A stretch of DNA of 64,000 bases from Tissierella creatinophila DSM 6911 (lineage in GTDB: Bacteria; Bacillota; Clostridia; Tissierellales; Tissierellaceae), in NCBI RefSeq assembly GCF_001940565.1, contig NZ_LTDM01000043.1:1-64000 (forward strand), written 5' to 3'. This document shows, in pieces, positions 45,985 to 55,238 of the stretch; within the stretch, counting starts at the first letter, position 1, and the number at the start of each line of letters is the position of its first letter. Below the pieces are notes generated by a model that saw only the letters and a list, made by a program, of their open reading frames with translations, made no database searches and was not told the origin of the DNA. A program made the position numbers and the translations under genes.

Positions 45985-47061
45985 TCAACTGCCCTTTTTA
46001 TATTCTTTTACCTTTTCTTCACCTCTTAAAACTCTTAATACTCCTTCATTTAATGCTTTTAATTCATCTTCTCCAGGAAAAACTACTACTTCCCCTAAAA
46101 AAGATACTCTTTCCTTTATATATGAAACGAAAATTTCATCATAAGATATCCCCCCTGTTAGGATAATAGCATCTATTTTTCCATTTAATACTGTGGCTAA
46201 CGCACCTATTTCTTTAGAGACTTGGTAGGCCATAGCTCTATATATAAGCCTTGCATTCTCATCCCCTGCTTTTATCATTTTAACAACTTCTCTAGCATCA
46301 TTTGTACCGAGATAGGAAACTAATCCTCCAAAACCAACTATCATCTTTTCAATTTCTTTTCGGGTTTTTTTCCCTGAAAAACATAGTTCAATTACATCTC
46401 CTACAGGAAGTCCTCCAGTTCTTTCTGGCGAAAATGACCCTTCTCCATCTAGTGCGTTTGATACATCTATAACTCTACCATTTTTATGTGCGCCTACAGA
46501 TATTCCTCCACCTAGATGGGCTACTATCAAATTTAAATCTTCATAAGCTTTGTTTTTAAGCTTTGCATATTTTCTAGCTTCAGCTTTTTGATTTAGTGCA
46601 TGAAATAGGCTCCTTCTCTCTATACCATAAAGTCCGGAGATTCTAGCTATATCCTCTAGTTCATCTACCGATACAGGATCTACTATAAATGCCTCTTTCT
46701 TAAATTCATTTGCCAATTCATAGGCTAATATTCCTCCTAAATTAGATGCGTGTTCTCCTGATATTCCATTTTTTAAATCTTCAAGTATTGCTTCATTTAC
46801 TAAATAGGTACCACCTTCTAGTGGTCTTAATAGTCCTCCTCTACCTACTACTGCATCTATGTTTTTTAATTTCACATTATGTTTTTCTAAATCTTCTAAA
46901 ATCAACTTTTTTCTAAAACTATACTGATCACATATATTATTAAATTCTTTTAAGTCTTCTACATCATGTCTTAAAGAGTCTTTAAATAAGAGATTATCAT
47001 CTTCAAATACCGCTATTTTTGTAGAAGTTGAACCAGGGTTTATGGCAAGAATAGTTATCAT
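45985..47061 (-). CDS. buk: butyrate kinase
   Basis: Of 358 residues, ASKHA fold. N-terminal phosphate loop [15 protein letters not shown], middle [18 protein letters not shown] (about 180) and [15 protein letters not shown] (about 280) are family marks. It makes ATP and butyrate from butyryl phosphate, the last step of butyrate fermentation. Follows ptb by 26 bases; ends in TGA. Confidence 0.93.
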   Translation of the reverse strand: MITILAINPGSTSTKIAVFEDDNLLFKDSLRHDVEDLKEFNNICDQYSFRKKLILEDLEKHNVKLKNIDAVVGRGGLLRPLEGGTYLVNEAILEDLKNGISGEHASNLGGILAYELANEFKKEAFIVDPVSVDELEDIARISGLYGIERRSLFHALNQKAEARKYAKLKNKAYEDLNLIVAHLGGGISVGAHKNGRVIDVSNALDGEGSFSPERTGGLPVGDVIELCFSGKKTRKEIEKMIVGFGGLVSYLGTNDAREVVKMIKAGDENARLIYRAMAYQVSKEIGALATVLNGKIDAIILTGGISYDEIFVSYIKERVSFLGEVVVFPGEDELKALNEGVLRVLRGEEKVKEYKKGS

Positions 47062-47087
47062 TTTTTTCCCCCTTATATTTTATAATT

Positions 47088-47987
47088 TTAGTTTACCATC
47101 AGTGTTGCAAGTACTATAGAATTAAGCTTAGCTAATTCACTATCAGCTCTTGATGTTAAGATAATAGGTGCCTTTGTTCCTATTATTATTCCCGCAGACT
47201 GGGCACCTCCTAAAAATGTTAAAGATTTATAAAGAATATTTCCAGCTTCTATATCAGGTGCTAAGAGTATATCAGCATCTCCTGCTACTTCACTTTCAAT
47301 GCCCTTTATCTTAGCTGATTTCTTACTAACTGCATTGTCTAGAGCAAATGGACCATCTACAATGCAATCCTTTATTTCACCATTTTTATTCATTTGGGCT
47401 AGCTTGCCTGCATGAACTGTCGCCTCCATTTTATTGGATATCTTTTCTTTTGCAGCTAGTATGGCAACTTTAGGATTTTTTATATTTAAATATTTCAAAA
47501 AATCTACCGCGTTTTCTATTATCTGTTTCTTTTGTTCAAGATTTGGTGCTATATTCATAGCCGCATCAGTTAAAAAAAACATCTTATGATAGGAAGCTAT
47601 CTCAAAAATTGCAATATGACTTATAAGTTTTTCAGTTCTAAGTCCAATTTCTTTATCAAGTACCTGTTTCATAATTATAGAGGTATTTATAAGTCCTTTC
47701 ATAAGGATATTAGCTTTTCCAGTGCTTACAAGTTTAGTAGCATATCTTGTTGCAAGTATCTTATCTTTTTGGTCTATTATTTCTACATTTTCTAAATCAA
47801 GATCAATCTCTTTAGCTATATTTTTTATTAGTTCTTGATCTCCTACTAAAATTGGATCTATAATCTTTTCATCTAATGCCATTTTAATAGAAAGTAATAC
47901 ATCTATATCTCCAGCCCCTGCCACTGCGACCTTTTTAGGAGATCGAGCCTTTGCAAGAGCCACTAAAGCTTCAAAGTGTTTAACCAT
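47088..47987 (-). CDS. ptb: phosphate butyryltransferase
   Basis: Of 299 residues. Contains the PTA/PTB family segments VAVAGAGDIDVLLSIKMAL and AQSAGIIIGTKAPIILTSR (near the C-terminus). It converts butyryl-CoA and phosphate to butyryl phosphate for buk. A perfect cre site stands 75 bases upstream. Confidence 0.92.
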   Translation of the reverse strand: MVKHFEALVALAKARSPKKVAVAGAGDIDVLLSIKMALDEKIIDPILVGDQELIKNIAKEIDLDLENVEIIDQKDKILATRYATKLVSTGKANILMKGLINTSIIMKQVLDKEIGLRTEKLISHIAIFEIASYHKMFFLTDAAMNIAPNLEQKKQIIENAVDFLKYLNIKNPKVAILAAKEKISNKMEATVHAGKLAQMNKNGEIKDCIVDGPFALDNAVSKKSAKIKGIESEVAGDADILLAPDIEAGNILYKSLTFLGGAQSAGIIIGTKAPIILTSRADSELAKLNSIVLATLMVN

Positions 47988-48061
47988 ATTTACACCTCAT
48001 TTATTATTTTACTCTACATTTTACTTTTACCCTAATTCTAGTATAATATTTACCATTTTAT

Positions 48062-48075
48062 TGAAATCGTTTTCA
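48062..48075. promoter_or_regulatory. catabolite-responsive element (cre) for ptb-buk
   Basis: TGAAATCGTTTTCA fits the cre consensus TGWAANCGNTNWCA at every position. It lies upstream of ptb, so CcpA with HPr-Ser-P could activate or repress the butyrate genes according to sugar supply. Confidence 0.75.
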
Positions 48076-48083
48076 AATGCAAT

Positions 48084-48121
48084 AAATTTATGCGTCTAAT
48101 TAAAACTAGACGCATAAATTT
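48084..48121 (-). terminator. intrinsic terminator of cdaA-cdaR
   Basis: Fifteen-pair stem AAATTTATGCGTCTA with its complement around eight bases, just after the cdaR stop. Confidence 0.75.
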
Positions 48122-49385
48122 ATTCTTCTATTTTGGGTGCAATTTCTTTTGGTTCAATTTCTTTGGGTGCAACTTCTTCTAACTCAATATCTGTCCGAGT
48201 TGGATCTATAGATTTAATAGTAATACCCTGTATATCTTCTATCTTTAAATCTATTTTATTTATTCCCTTTAAGAAATCTTTTAAATCTAAATATAATTTC
48301 ACATTATCTTTAGAAATATTGTTAAATATAGATTTTGGACCTTTTAAAATTACTTTTACCTCTGAAGGCAATGTTTCTTTTTTCACCTTAAGATTTTCAC
48401 CTAAATTCTTAATACTTATTTCATCTGATGAAAATATATATTCTTTTTCTACAATCTCTTCTACACTATAGCTTATACTGATCTTTTGTTTTGGATCTAC
48501 AAGTTTTACTCCTTCAGGAAGTGCAAGTTCTATATCCATTGATGTTTGACCTATAAGTGTATTTATATCTATAGCCTTGGTTTTTATTTTCTTAAGTTTT
48601 GAAAAATCACCACTACCCTTAACCATTACTGTAGATGGATAAATTTTTATGTCATTTATATTTATATTTTCTGGTAATTCATTTATAGTTTCAAGCTCTA
48701 TAGGTAGTTTCATCGCTTTAGATATATCTATAGAAATGTCAACTATACCTGGATCTTTTTCTATTCCTCTTACTTCATCACCCTTATCATTTAAAAGTTG
48801 TACAGGTACACTCATACCAGCTGAACTCGTTCTATTTGTAAGGTCTACAACAGCTCTGGCCTCTGATACTTCATTTACCCAAGTTCTAGGTCCTCTTATC
48901 ATTATATTTTGAGGCTTTTTATTTATCTCTTCTAAAATATATCCCTCGGGAACTTCCCCTACTGTTTGTATATTTACACTTACTTCTTTTGATATAACTT
49001 TATCAATTTTAAATAATATTTCACGAGGCTCATGATTTACTATTTTTACATCATATGCAGTATTTAAAAGTTTAACATTTACAGAAACTTTCATCTCCCC
49101 TTCAGAATATCCTTCTAAATCTGCTTCAGCTATTATATTTGCTGAGGTAAATCTATCCATATCAGATTTTTTTCCAGTAACAGTTACATCTATAGTAGCT
49201 ATCTTTGGATCCATTACTACAAGACCTTGCCTGTCTAAAGATGATATATTTGTAAGTCTTACATTTACATCTTTATAATCAGTTTTTATTATTGGATTTA
49301 CTTCGCTCATTACATAACTCCATAAAAAGATTGAGATTAGAAGAGCAAAGACTTTAGCTGTCCAATTATTTTTTACTTTGCTCAT
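48120..49385 (-). CDS. cdaR: YbbR-repeat protein, CdaA regulator CdaR
   Basis: Of 421 residues. One N-terminal membrane segment (VFALLISIFLWSYVM) and about four YbbR repeats of some 80 residues each outside the membrane, each with a beta-rich core such as NIMIRGPRTWVNEV. The tail is proline-lysine-glutamate repeats (KEIEPKEIAPKIEE). In Firmicutes CdaR sits next to and modulates the cyclic di-AMP synthase CdaA; here it overlaps cdaA by 20 bases. Confidence 0.9.
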   Translation of the reverse strand: MSKVKNNWTAKVFALLISIFLWSYVMSEVNPIIKTDYKDVNVRLTNISSLDRQGLVVMDPKIATIDVTVTGKKSDMDRFTSANIIAEADLEGYSEGEMKVSVNVKLLNTAYDVKIVNHEPREILFKIDKVISKEVSVNIQTVGEVPEGYILEEINKKPQNIMIRGPRTWVNEVSEARAVVDLTNRTSSAGMSVPVQLLNDKGDEVRGIEKDPGIVDISIDISKAMKLPIELETINELPENININDIKIYPSTVMVKGSGDFSKLKKIKTKAIDINTLIGQTSMDIELALPEGVKLVDPKQKISISYSVEEIVEKEYIFSSDEISIKNLGENLKVKKETLPSEVKVILKGPKSIFNNISKDNVKLYLDLKDFLKGINKIDLKIEDIQGITIKSIDPTRTDIELEEVAPKEIEPKEIAPKIEE

Positions 49386-50208
49386 TTTTACCCCTCCATC
49401 TATTTAAAAAGTTGATTGAATCTGTGTCTGGTTTATACATATCAAGAAGTATTTGTCTAAGTGTTTGTATATCTAAATATCTAGAGATACTACCATTTTG
49501 CGCAGTAGAAATGCCGCCTGTCTCTTCAGATACTACAATAGATATGCTATCAGACCTTTCAGATATCCCAAGTGCTGCTCTATGTCTTGTACCGAGTTCT
49601 TTGCTTAATGTATTGTTTTCAGTTAGGGGTAAAAAACATGCCGCTGCCTTTATCTTATCTTCTTTTATTATAACTGCTCCATCATGAAGAGGAGTATTGG
49701 GTATAAATATATTTATAAGAAGATCACTCGATACAAAACCCTCTATAATAGTTCCAGTATCTGCAACTTCATTTAAGCCAGTGTGTTTCTCCAAAACTAT
49801 AAGAGCGCCTATCTTTTGACGAGACAAAGATGCCACAGCTTCTATTATCTCTTCTACAACTTCAGAAATGCTCTCTCCTCTAATTTCAATCAATGATTTT
49901 GTAAATAAACTACTTCTACCTAAATACTCAAGTCCGCGACGAAGTTCTGGTTGAAATACTACTAATATGGCTATAGCCCCTAGTGTCATGGCATTATTAA
50001 GTATCCAGTTTATGGTAAAAAGCTGCATCCATTCGCTTATCTTTGTCAGTACAAGTAAAAATATTATTCCCTTTATAAGCTGTTCAGCCCTTGTTTCCTT
50101 TATAAGGGTAAATAATTTATAAAATATAATAGCTACAACTACAATATCAATTACATCTCTCATACGAAGATTTGTTAATACATTTGTTATATATTCCAAT
50201 AGCATCAC
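49366..50208 (-). CDS. cdaA: diadenylate cyclase CdaA
   Basis: Of 280 residues. Three N-terminal membrane segments, then the DAC domain with the ATP-binding HDGAVII (about 178) and GTRHRAALG (about 214). It makes cyclic di-AMP, which controls potassium and osmotic balance. ATG at 50205 is more likely than GTG 50208, because AAAGG stands next to it. Usual partner glmM is not adjacent. Confidence 0.94.
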   Translation of the reverse strand: MMLLEYITNVLTNLRMRDVIDIVVVAIIFYKLFTLIKETRAEQLIKGIIFLLVLTKISEWMQLFTINWILNNAMTLGAIAILVVFQPELRRGLEYLGRSSLFTKSLIEIRGESISEVVEEIIEAVASLSRQKIGALIVLEKHTGLNEVADTGTIIEGFVSSDLLINIFIPNTPLHDGAVIIKEDKIKAAACFLPLTENNTLSKELGTRHRAALGISERSDSISIVVSEETGGISTAQNGSISRYLDIQTLRQILLDMYKPDTDSINFLNRWRGKNEQSKK

Positions 50209-50263
50209 GCCTTTATGATATTTTTCTTCTTATATTCTATTATATATGAAAAAAGATATAAAT

Positions 50264-50291
50264 AAAACAATATTTCCCGAAATATTGTTTT
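50264..50291 (-). terminator. intrinsic terminator after the CapA-like gene
   Basis: Stem AAAACAATATTTC with its complement around CCG. It starts 10 bases after the stop at 50301, that is, after the read-through end of the CapA frame, not after the in-frame TGA. Confidence 0.75.
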
Positions 50292-50300
50292 ATTTACTAT

Positions 50301-50456
50301 CTATTCATAATTTAATGTTTCCATACTATCTTCTTGTGATTTTTTTATTCTGTTTTTAACGCTATCACTGATTTTAATTTCTAGTTTCCCATCTAAAACA
50401 TCATTTGTAGAAAGTATCCTAAATTTTTCTTTGCCTTCTTCATTGTACTTATCTAT
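50301..50456 (-). pseudogene. C-terminal continuation of the CapA-like gene
   Basis: Continues the CapA frame past TGA 50457-50459 for 51 codons (IDKYNEEGKEKFRILS and onwards) to TAG 50301. The join would read FLPT-stop-IDKYNEEGK; a conserved PTW is usual in this part of the family, so the TGA probably replaced TGG. The terminator begins 10 bases later. Confidence 0.65.
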
Positions 50457-51575
50457 TCACGTAGGTAAAAAAACAATATTTTTAATCTTTGTTTCATCCT
50501 TTGTGATGTTTTTTTCTATGTCTATCTCTACCATAACTCCATCTTCAGTAAATGCATTTCCCATGGTATCTTTTCTTTGATTTGAAAAAAAGTTTCCCAT
50601 AGAATATATTATAAAATTATCCTTACCATCTTTTTTTATTATCTCAGACTTTTGAAGCACATGTGGATGACTTCCAAGAACTATATTCGCGCCCCAATCA
50701 ACCATCTTATGACCTAGTTCTATTTGGATATCATTTGGCTTTGTTTGATATTCTACTCCCCAATGAACTGATACTACAACGACATCTACTTCCTTTTTTA
50801 TTTTTTCTATATCACTTTTTATCTTTTCTTCATCTATTAAGCTTATCATATAGGAGAGTTCTTCTTCACTAAGGTAAAACTCCAGTCCATTTATTCCATA
50901 AGTATATGATAAAAACCCTAATTTTACTCCATCTTTTTCTTCTATTAAAAACTCTTTATTTTGATCTTTATAAGTTCCCACAGACTTTAGTCCATATTCT
51001 TCTATAAATTTAAGGGTTTTTAATATACCATCTTTCCCTTGATCAAGTGAATGATTGTTTGCGGTAGAGAGTATATCAAAGCCGGTTTCTTTTAAAGCAA
51101 ATAAAGTTTCTTTAGGACTGTTAAATTGTGGAAACCCTGAAAACTTCTTATCATTTCCTGCCGTTACAGTTTCAAAATTTGCTATAGATATATCAGCACT
51201 AGAGATATGGTTTTTCACATGCTTAAAGGTATCTCTAAAATCATAATTTCCATCTCCAAGATATGCTGCTTTTACTTGAGGCATATGAAACATTATATCT
51301 CCTACAGACAAAAGCTTTACATTTGCAATTTCGTTTTTAATAGGTTCTTCTTTTTTATTGTTATTATTTATTTTTGAAGGTTTCTCTTTGAGGCTCCTAG
51401 GTTGTTCTTCTTTATTTGTTATATTGCTATATAAGGATTTGCCTCCATTTATTAAAAGTGTAGCTCCTTTATATAATATAGGAATTAAAATTAAAAGAAA
51501 TAAGACAAGAAGTATCCTTCTTCTCATTATAATCTTTTTCCTACGGTTTTTAGCTCTTCTACTTTCTCTGCTCAT
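50457..51575 (-). CDS. CapA-family (PGA_cap) membrane-anchored metallophosphatase-like protein
   Basis: Of 372 residues before an in-frame TGA. Single N-terminal membrane anchor (KIIMRRRILLVLFLLILIPI), a low-complexity linker rich in Lys and Asn, then the CapA/PGA_cap domain with SVGDIMFHMPQV (about 91), ANFETVTAG (about 140), ANNHSLDQG (about 168) and GSHPHVLQ (about 301), which carry the likely metal ligands. Family roles include capsule poly-gamma-glutamate synthesis and cell-surface phosphatase functions. The protein lacks its last 50 or so residues. Confidence 0.85.
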   Translation of the reverse strand: MSRESRRAKNRRKKIIMRRRILLVLFLLILIPILYKGATLLINGGKSLYSNITNKEEQPRSLKEKPSKINNNNKKEEPIKNEIANVKLLSVGDIMFHMPQVKAAYLGDGNYDFRDTFKHVKNHISSADISIANFETVTAGNDKKFSGFPQFNSPKETLFALKETGFDILSTANNHSLDQGKDGILKTLKFIEEYGLKSVGTYKDQNKEFLIEEKDGVKLGFLSYTYGINGLEFYLSEEELSYMISLIDEEKIKSDIEKIKKEVDVVVVSVHWGVEYQTKPNDIQIELGHKMVDWGANIVLGSHPHVLQKSEIIKKDGKDNFIIYSMGNFFSNQRKDTMGNAFTEDGVMVEIDIEKNITKDETKIKNIVFLPT

Positions 51576-51659
51576 TTTATTCTCCTTTATAAAGCTACCT
51601 TTGTGCTCTTCTTAATCTTATTTTACACTTTATAAAGAATGTTTTCAATAAAAGTTTAT

Positions 51660-52367
51660 CTATTTTAAGTCTTTGTTTTTTAATAGACTGGTTTTTGAAT
51701 CAAACATAAATGCTTCTAATCTTCTTTCATTTAACCACCAAAGAAATAATACATATGGCACAAAAAATAAGCTTAAGCTTGGTATATTTGCCATAAGAAT
51801 AAAATCAAAAGTTCCATGTAAGATTACTGGCATTATTAAGGACATTTTTTTGTTTTTTATTTTCCAATCTTTATCAGAATGAAACTTTGATAAAGATAGA
51901 TAATATCCCATTGTTATCCCAAAAACTCCATGTGCTGGTACTGAAAATATTCCTCTATAAAGACCTATAAAAGGATTGTTTGTATATCTAAAGGCCACAT
52001 ACATTATATTCTCAACAGTAGCAAATCCAAGAGCTGCAAATACCCCATAGATTATACCATCTAATTTTTCATTAAAATAATTGGTTTTAAAGGGGAGTTT
52101 TAAAACTACTAATCTTTTAAAATATTCCTCTGTAAGTCCAGCTACAATATATGCATTGAAAAGTGCACCATATATCCCGGGAAATATATTAAATCTTACT
52201 AGTATTTCTTCCACAACTATTGTGGGAATAACTATAAAGGCGCCTAATATAAAAGTTAAAAATAATAGTTTAGCTGGTTCTTTGTCTACCCTATCTGTCA
52301 AATATATAGCTAACAAACTTATTATAGCAGGCACTACTGCTATAATTATAAGCCTAGTACGCATCAT
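51660..52367 (-). CDS. PrsW-family intramembrane metalloprotease
   Basis: Of 235 residues with about eight membrane segments. Catalytic motifs are TEEYFKR (about 102), ATVENIMY (about 134), VPAHGVFG (about 159) and HGTFDF (about 198), which fit PrsW. In B. subtilis PrsW cuts the anti-sigma factor RsiW. No anti-sigma or ECF sigma gene is nearby, so the substrate must be elsewhere. Confidence 0.85.
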   Translation of the reverse strand: MMRTRLIIIAVVPAIISLLAIYLTDRVDKEPAKLLFLTFILGAFIVIPTIVVEEILVRFNIFPGIYGALFNAYIVAGLTEEYFKRLVVLKLPFKTNYFNEKLDGIIYGVFAALGFATVENIMYVAFRYTNNPFIGLYRGIFSVPAHGVFGITMGYYLSLSKFHSDKDWKIKNKKMSLIMPVILHGTFDFILMANIPSLSLFFVPYVLFLWWLNERRLEAFMFDSKTSLLKNKDLK

Positions 52368-52434
52368 TATTCACTCCTTAGAATTTTAAAATTATTATGC
52401 CACTTAAACAAATAAAATATCCTAAGGAAAATTT

Positions 52435-52468
52435 AAACGAGTAAGGTTCTTTGAAACCTTACTCGTTT
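52435..52468 (-). terminator. intrinsic terminator of ptsH-ptsI
   Basis: Perfect 14-pair stem AAACGAGTAAGGTT with its complement; then T-rich sequence. Confidence 0.85.
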
Positions 52469-52470
52469 AT

Positions 52471-54177
52471 TTATTTCAATATATTTTCATCTATATAGTT
52501 TTCTACATCTGTTGCAGTTGAAAGATTTAATACTCTATCAATATGTGATTTTATTTCTTCTTTAGAGGTATTTCTTATTATATATCTTGCTCCTAATATA
52601 GATCCTGCGCTCATACTAAATTCATCTAATCCCATGCCAAGAAGTATTGGAACTAACTTTTTATCTCCTGCCACTTCCCCGCACATACCAACCCATATAC
52701 CTTCTTCATGCCCACCATCTATAGTCATTTTTATAAGTCTTAAAATAGCTGGATGGTATTGATTATAAAGATTTGATATATTTTGATTTCCTCTATCTAC
52801 AGCCAGCGTATATTGTATTAGATCATTTGTACCTATACTAAAGAAATCTACTTCTTTTGCAAAAGCTTTAGCATGAACTGCTACTGCGGGTATCTCTACC
52901 ATTATACCAATTTCAACTTTATCAGAAAATGGTATATTATCCTCTTTAAGGCTTTCTCTTACTTCTTTAGCAATAGATTTAGCTTCTCTTAATTCATCTA
53001 TGCTAGAGATCATAGGAAACATTATTTTTATATTTCCATAATGACTTGCCCTATAAATAGCCCGAAGTTGAGTTTTTAATATTTCTGGTCTATCAAGTCC
53101 TACTCTTATTGCTCTATAACCCAAGAAAGGATTCATTTCTTTAGGTAAGTTTAGATAAGGTATTTCCTTATCTCCGCCCACATCTAGTGTTCTTATAACT
53201 AATGGTTTATCTTGTAATTTCATAGCTACCTCTTTGTATGCTTCAAACTGTTTATCCTCTGTAGGAAGAGAGTCATTATCCATATATAAAAATTCACTTC
53301 TAAAAAGACCTACTCCTTCTCCATCTTTTTCTAAAACTTTATCTATATCAGAAGGGGTTCCTATATTTCCTACAAGCTCTACCTTATGACCATCTTTTGA
53401 TTTGGTTTCCTTGCCTACCATATCTTTTAATTTTTCTTTTAATCGTTCTTCTCTTTGAAGTTTTTCTCTATAGAAATCTAATTCTTCTTCTGTAGGATTT
53501 AATATAATCTCTCCACTATCTCCATCTATAATAATCATATCTCCATGATTTACTCTATCTATTATATTTTCAATTCCAGCTATGGCAGGTATATCTAGAG
53601 TTCTAGCTATTATAGAAGTATGTGAAGTTCTTCCTCCAAGTTCTGTTACCAGTCCTACTACCATTTCCTTGTTCATGCTAGCAGTATCTGAGGGCGTTAG
53701 GTCTTCTGCTACTATAATTGACTTTTCATAGATAGATAATAAATCAACACTATCTTTATTTAAAAGAATTCTTAATATTCTACTAGATACATCTTTTAAA
53801 TCTGCCGCTCTCGCCTTTAAATATTCATCTTCAATATTTTCAAATAAAGATATAAATGCATTAGCAGTTTCTTCTACGGCCCACTCTGCATTTATTTTTT
53901 CACCTTTTATTTTTTCTTCTACCCCTTTAATAAATTCAGGATCTTCTAGCATCATCTTATGAGCTAAAAAAATTTCAGCTTCTTTTTCTCCCACATCTTT
54001 TTTTGTTATATGGTATAGCTCATCTATTTCAGTCTTTGCTTTCTCTATTGATTTATTAAATCTTTCTAATTCTAAATTAAAATCATCTACATTGTTCTTT
54101 TTTATCTCAAGTTTAACTTCTTTATATAAAAATATTTTACCTATGCCAACTCCAGGAGAAGTACCTAATCCCTTCAT
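52471..54177 (-). CDS. ptsI: phosphotransferase system enzyme I
   Basis: Of 568 residues. Phosphocarrier His in LGGRTSHTSIIAR (about 185), PEP-binding domain with DVGGDKEIPYLN (about 320), IMVEIPA (about 421), and the catalytic Cys in MCGEVAGD (about 500). Phosphorylates HPr with PEP, the entry to sugar uptake. Follows ptsH by 10 bases. Confidence 0.96.
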   Translation of the reverse strand: MKGLGTSPGVGIGKIFLYKEVKLEIKKNNVDDFNLELERFNKSIEKAKTEIDELYHITKKDVGEKEAEIFLAHKMMLEDPEFIKGVEEKIKGEKINAEWAVEETANAFISLFENIEDEYLKARAADLKDVSSRILRILLNKDSVDLLSIYEKSIIVAEDLTPSDTASMNKEMVVGLVTELGGRTSHTSIIARTLDIPAIAGIENIIDRVNHGDMIIIDGDSGEIILNPTEEELDFYREKLQREERLKEKLKDMVGKETKSKDGHKVELVGNIGTPSDIDKVLEKDGEGVGLFRSEFLYMDNDSLPTEDKQFEAYKEVAMKLQDKPLVIRTLDVGGDKEIPYLNLPKEMNPFLGYRAIRVGLDRPEILKTQLRAIYRASHYGNIKIMFPMISSIDELREAKSIAKEVRESLKEDNIPFSDKVEIGIMVEIPAVAVHAKAFAKEVDFFSIGTNDLIQYTLAVDRGNQNISNLYNQYHPAILRLIKMTIDGGHEEGIWVGMCGEVAGDKKLVPILLGMGLDEFSMSAGSILGARYIIRNTSKEEIKSHIDRVLNLSTATDVENYIDENILK

Positions 54178-54187
54178 ACTAACACTC

Positions 54188-54448
54188 CTATTCTTTCAAG
54201 TTTTTTATAAATTCTATTAAAGAGTTAACTGCTTCTTTTTCATCTTCACCTTCTGCTTCTATTGTTAAGACATCGCCTTTAGCAGCCCCCATACTTAAAA
54301 GTCCCATAATACTTTTAGCATTATATTTTTGATCTTCTTTTATTAAATTTATATCACTTTTATAGGTTGAAGCTTCCTTTACAAACATTGACGCAGGTCT
54401 AGCGTGTAAACCAGTCTTATTTTCTAATACAACTTCTTCTCTATACAT
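54188..54448 (-). CDS. ptsH: phosphocarrier protein HPr
   Basis: Of 86 residues. His15 in TGLHARPAS accepts the enzyme I phosphate, and the regulatory Ser46 in AKSIMGLLSMG is the target of HPr kinase. HPr-Ser-P acts with CcpA in catabolite control, which links this gene to the cre site at 48062. Confidence 0.96.
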   Translation of the reverse strand: MYREEVVLENKTGLHARPASMFVKEASTYKSDINLIKEDQKYNAKSIMGLLSMGAAKGDVLTIEAEGEDEKEAVNSLIEFIKNLKE

Positions 54449-54582
54449 AATTAAATACCCCCTATAATTTTAAGTTAAAATCGTTTTAATAAATTATATT
54501 TATCTAAAAGTCCATACTCATATATTATCATACATTCCACATTTTTATGAAATTTAAACTCTCTTTTATTGATTTATTTGTG

Positions 54583-54596
54583 GGAAATTGTTTTCA
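54583..54596. promoter_or_regulatory. weak cre-like sequence upstream of ptsH
   Basis: GGAAATTGTTTTCA differs from the cre consensus at two positions (start base and the central C). It lies 135 bases before ptsH and is a low-grade candidate only. Confidence 0.25.
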
Positions 54597-54597
54597 T

Positions 54598-54626
54598 AAA
54601 AAAGGATGCCTTAAGGCATCCTTTTT
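54598..54626 (-). terminator. intrinsic terminator of the rubrerythrin gene
   Basis: Stem AAAAAAGGATGCC with its complement, with a flanking T-run; overlaps the gene's stop codon. Confidence 0.8.
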
Positions 54627-55173
54627 AGTATTCTATAAATAACTCTTTTTTAGCACTACAAAGCGGACAAATTTCTTCTTCTCCTGTTAAAGATATATAT
54701 CCACATATTGGGCATAGATGCATTTCCTTTACTTCTAAATCTTTTCCATTATCTACTGCTTCTTTGGCAATTGTAAATAAGTCAGCATGAACTTGTTCTG
54801 CTTCTACAGCATATTTCATAGCTCTTACTGCCATTTTTTCTTCTTGTAATTCAGCTGCAGCTATATATGCTGGATACATCTGAGTTACTTCAAATATCTC
54901 ACCATCAATTGCCCCTTGAAGATTTTCAGAAGTATTAGTTAAACCAAAACCTGCCATTGAAGTTACGGCAAAATCTCCTCCAATATCTTTTAGCGCATTA
55001 AAATGAAGTGTAGCATGAACTTGTTCAGCATCTGATGTACACATAAATAATCTAGATACGTTTGGAAACCCCTCTTTTTTAGCTTTTTCTCCCCAAATTC
55101 TATATCTCATATGAGCCATACTCTCTCCACCAAAAGCAGACCTTAAATTAGCTTGTGTCATTGCATTCATCAA
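54625..55173 (-). CDS. rubrerythrin
   Basis: Of 182 residues. N-terminal ferritin-like di-iron domain with ESMAHMRYR (about 18), CTSDAEQVHATLHF (about 46), AELQEEKMA and EAEQVHADL; C-terminal rubredoxin-like site CPICGY and CPLCSA (about 154-173). Reduces hydrogen peroxide with electrons from rubredoxin, protecting the cell from oxygen. Confidence 0.94.
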   Translation of the reverse strand: MMNAMTQANLRSAFGGESMAHMRYRIWGEKAKKEGFPNVSRLFMCTSDAEQVHATLHFNALKDIGGDFAVTSMAGFGLTNTSENLQGAIDGEIFEVTQMYPAYIAAAELQEEKMAVRAMKYAVEAEQVHADLFTIAKEAVDNGKDLEVKEMHLCPICGYISLTGEEEICPLCSAKKELFIEY

Positions 55174-55238
55174 TAAATTCCCCCTTTTATTATGTACAAT
55201 TTACATTTACCCACTTTGAAAATAAAATAACATTATAG

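Noticed and set aside
50457-50459. TGA read as tryptophan or selenocysteine
   Set aside because: TGA ends the TPR gene (9281) and buk (45985) normally, and no SECIS-like hairpin is seen after it; a point mutation is simpler.
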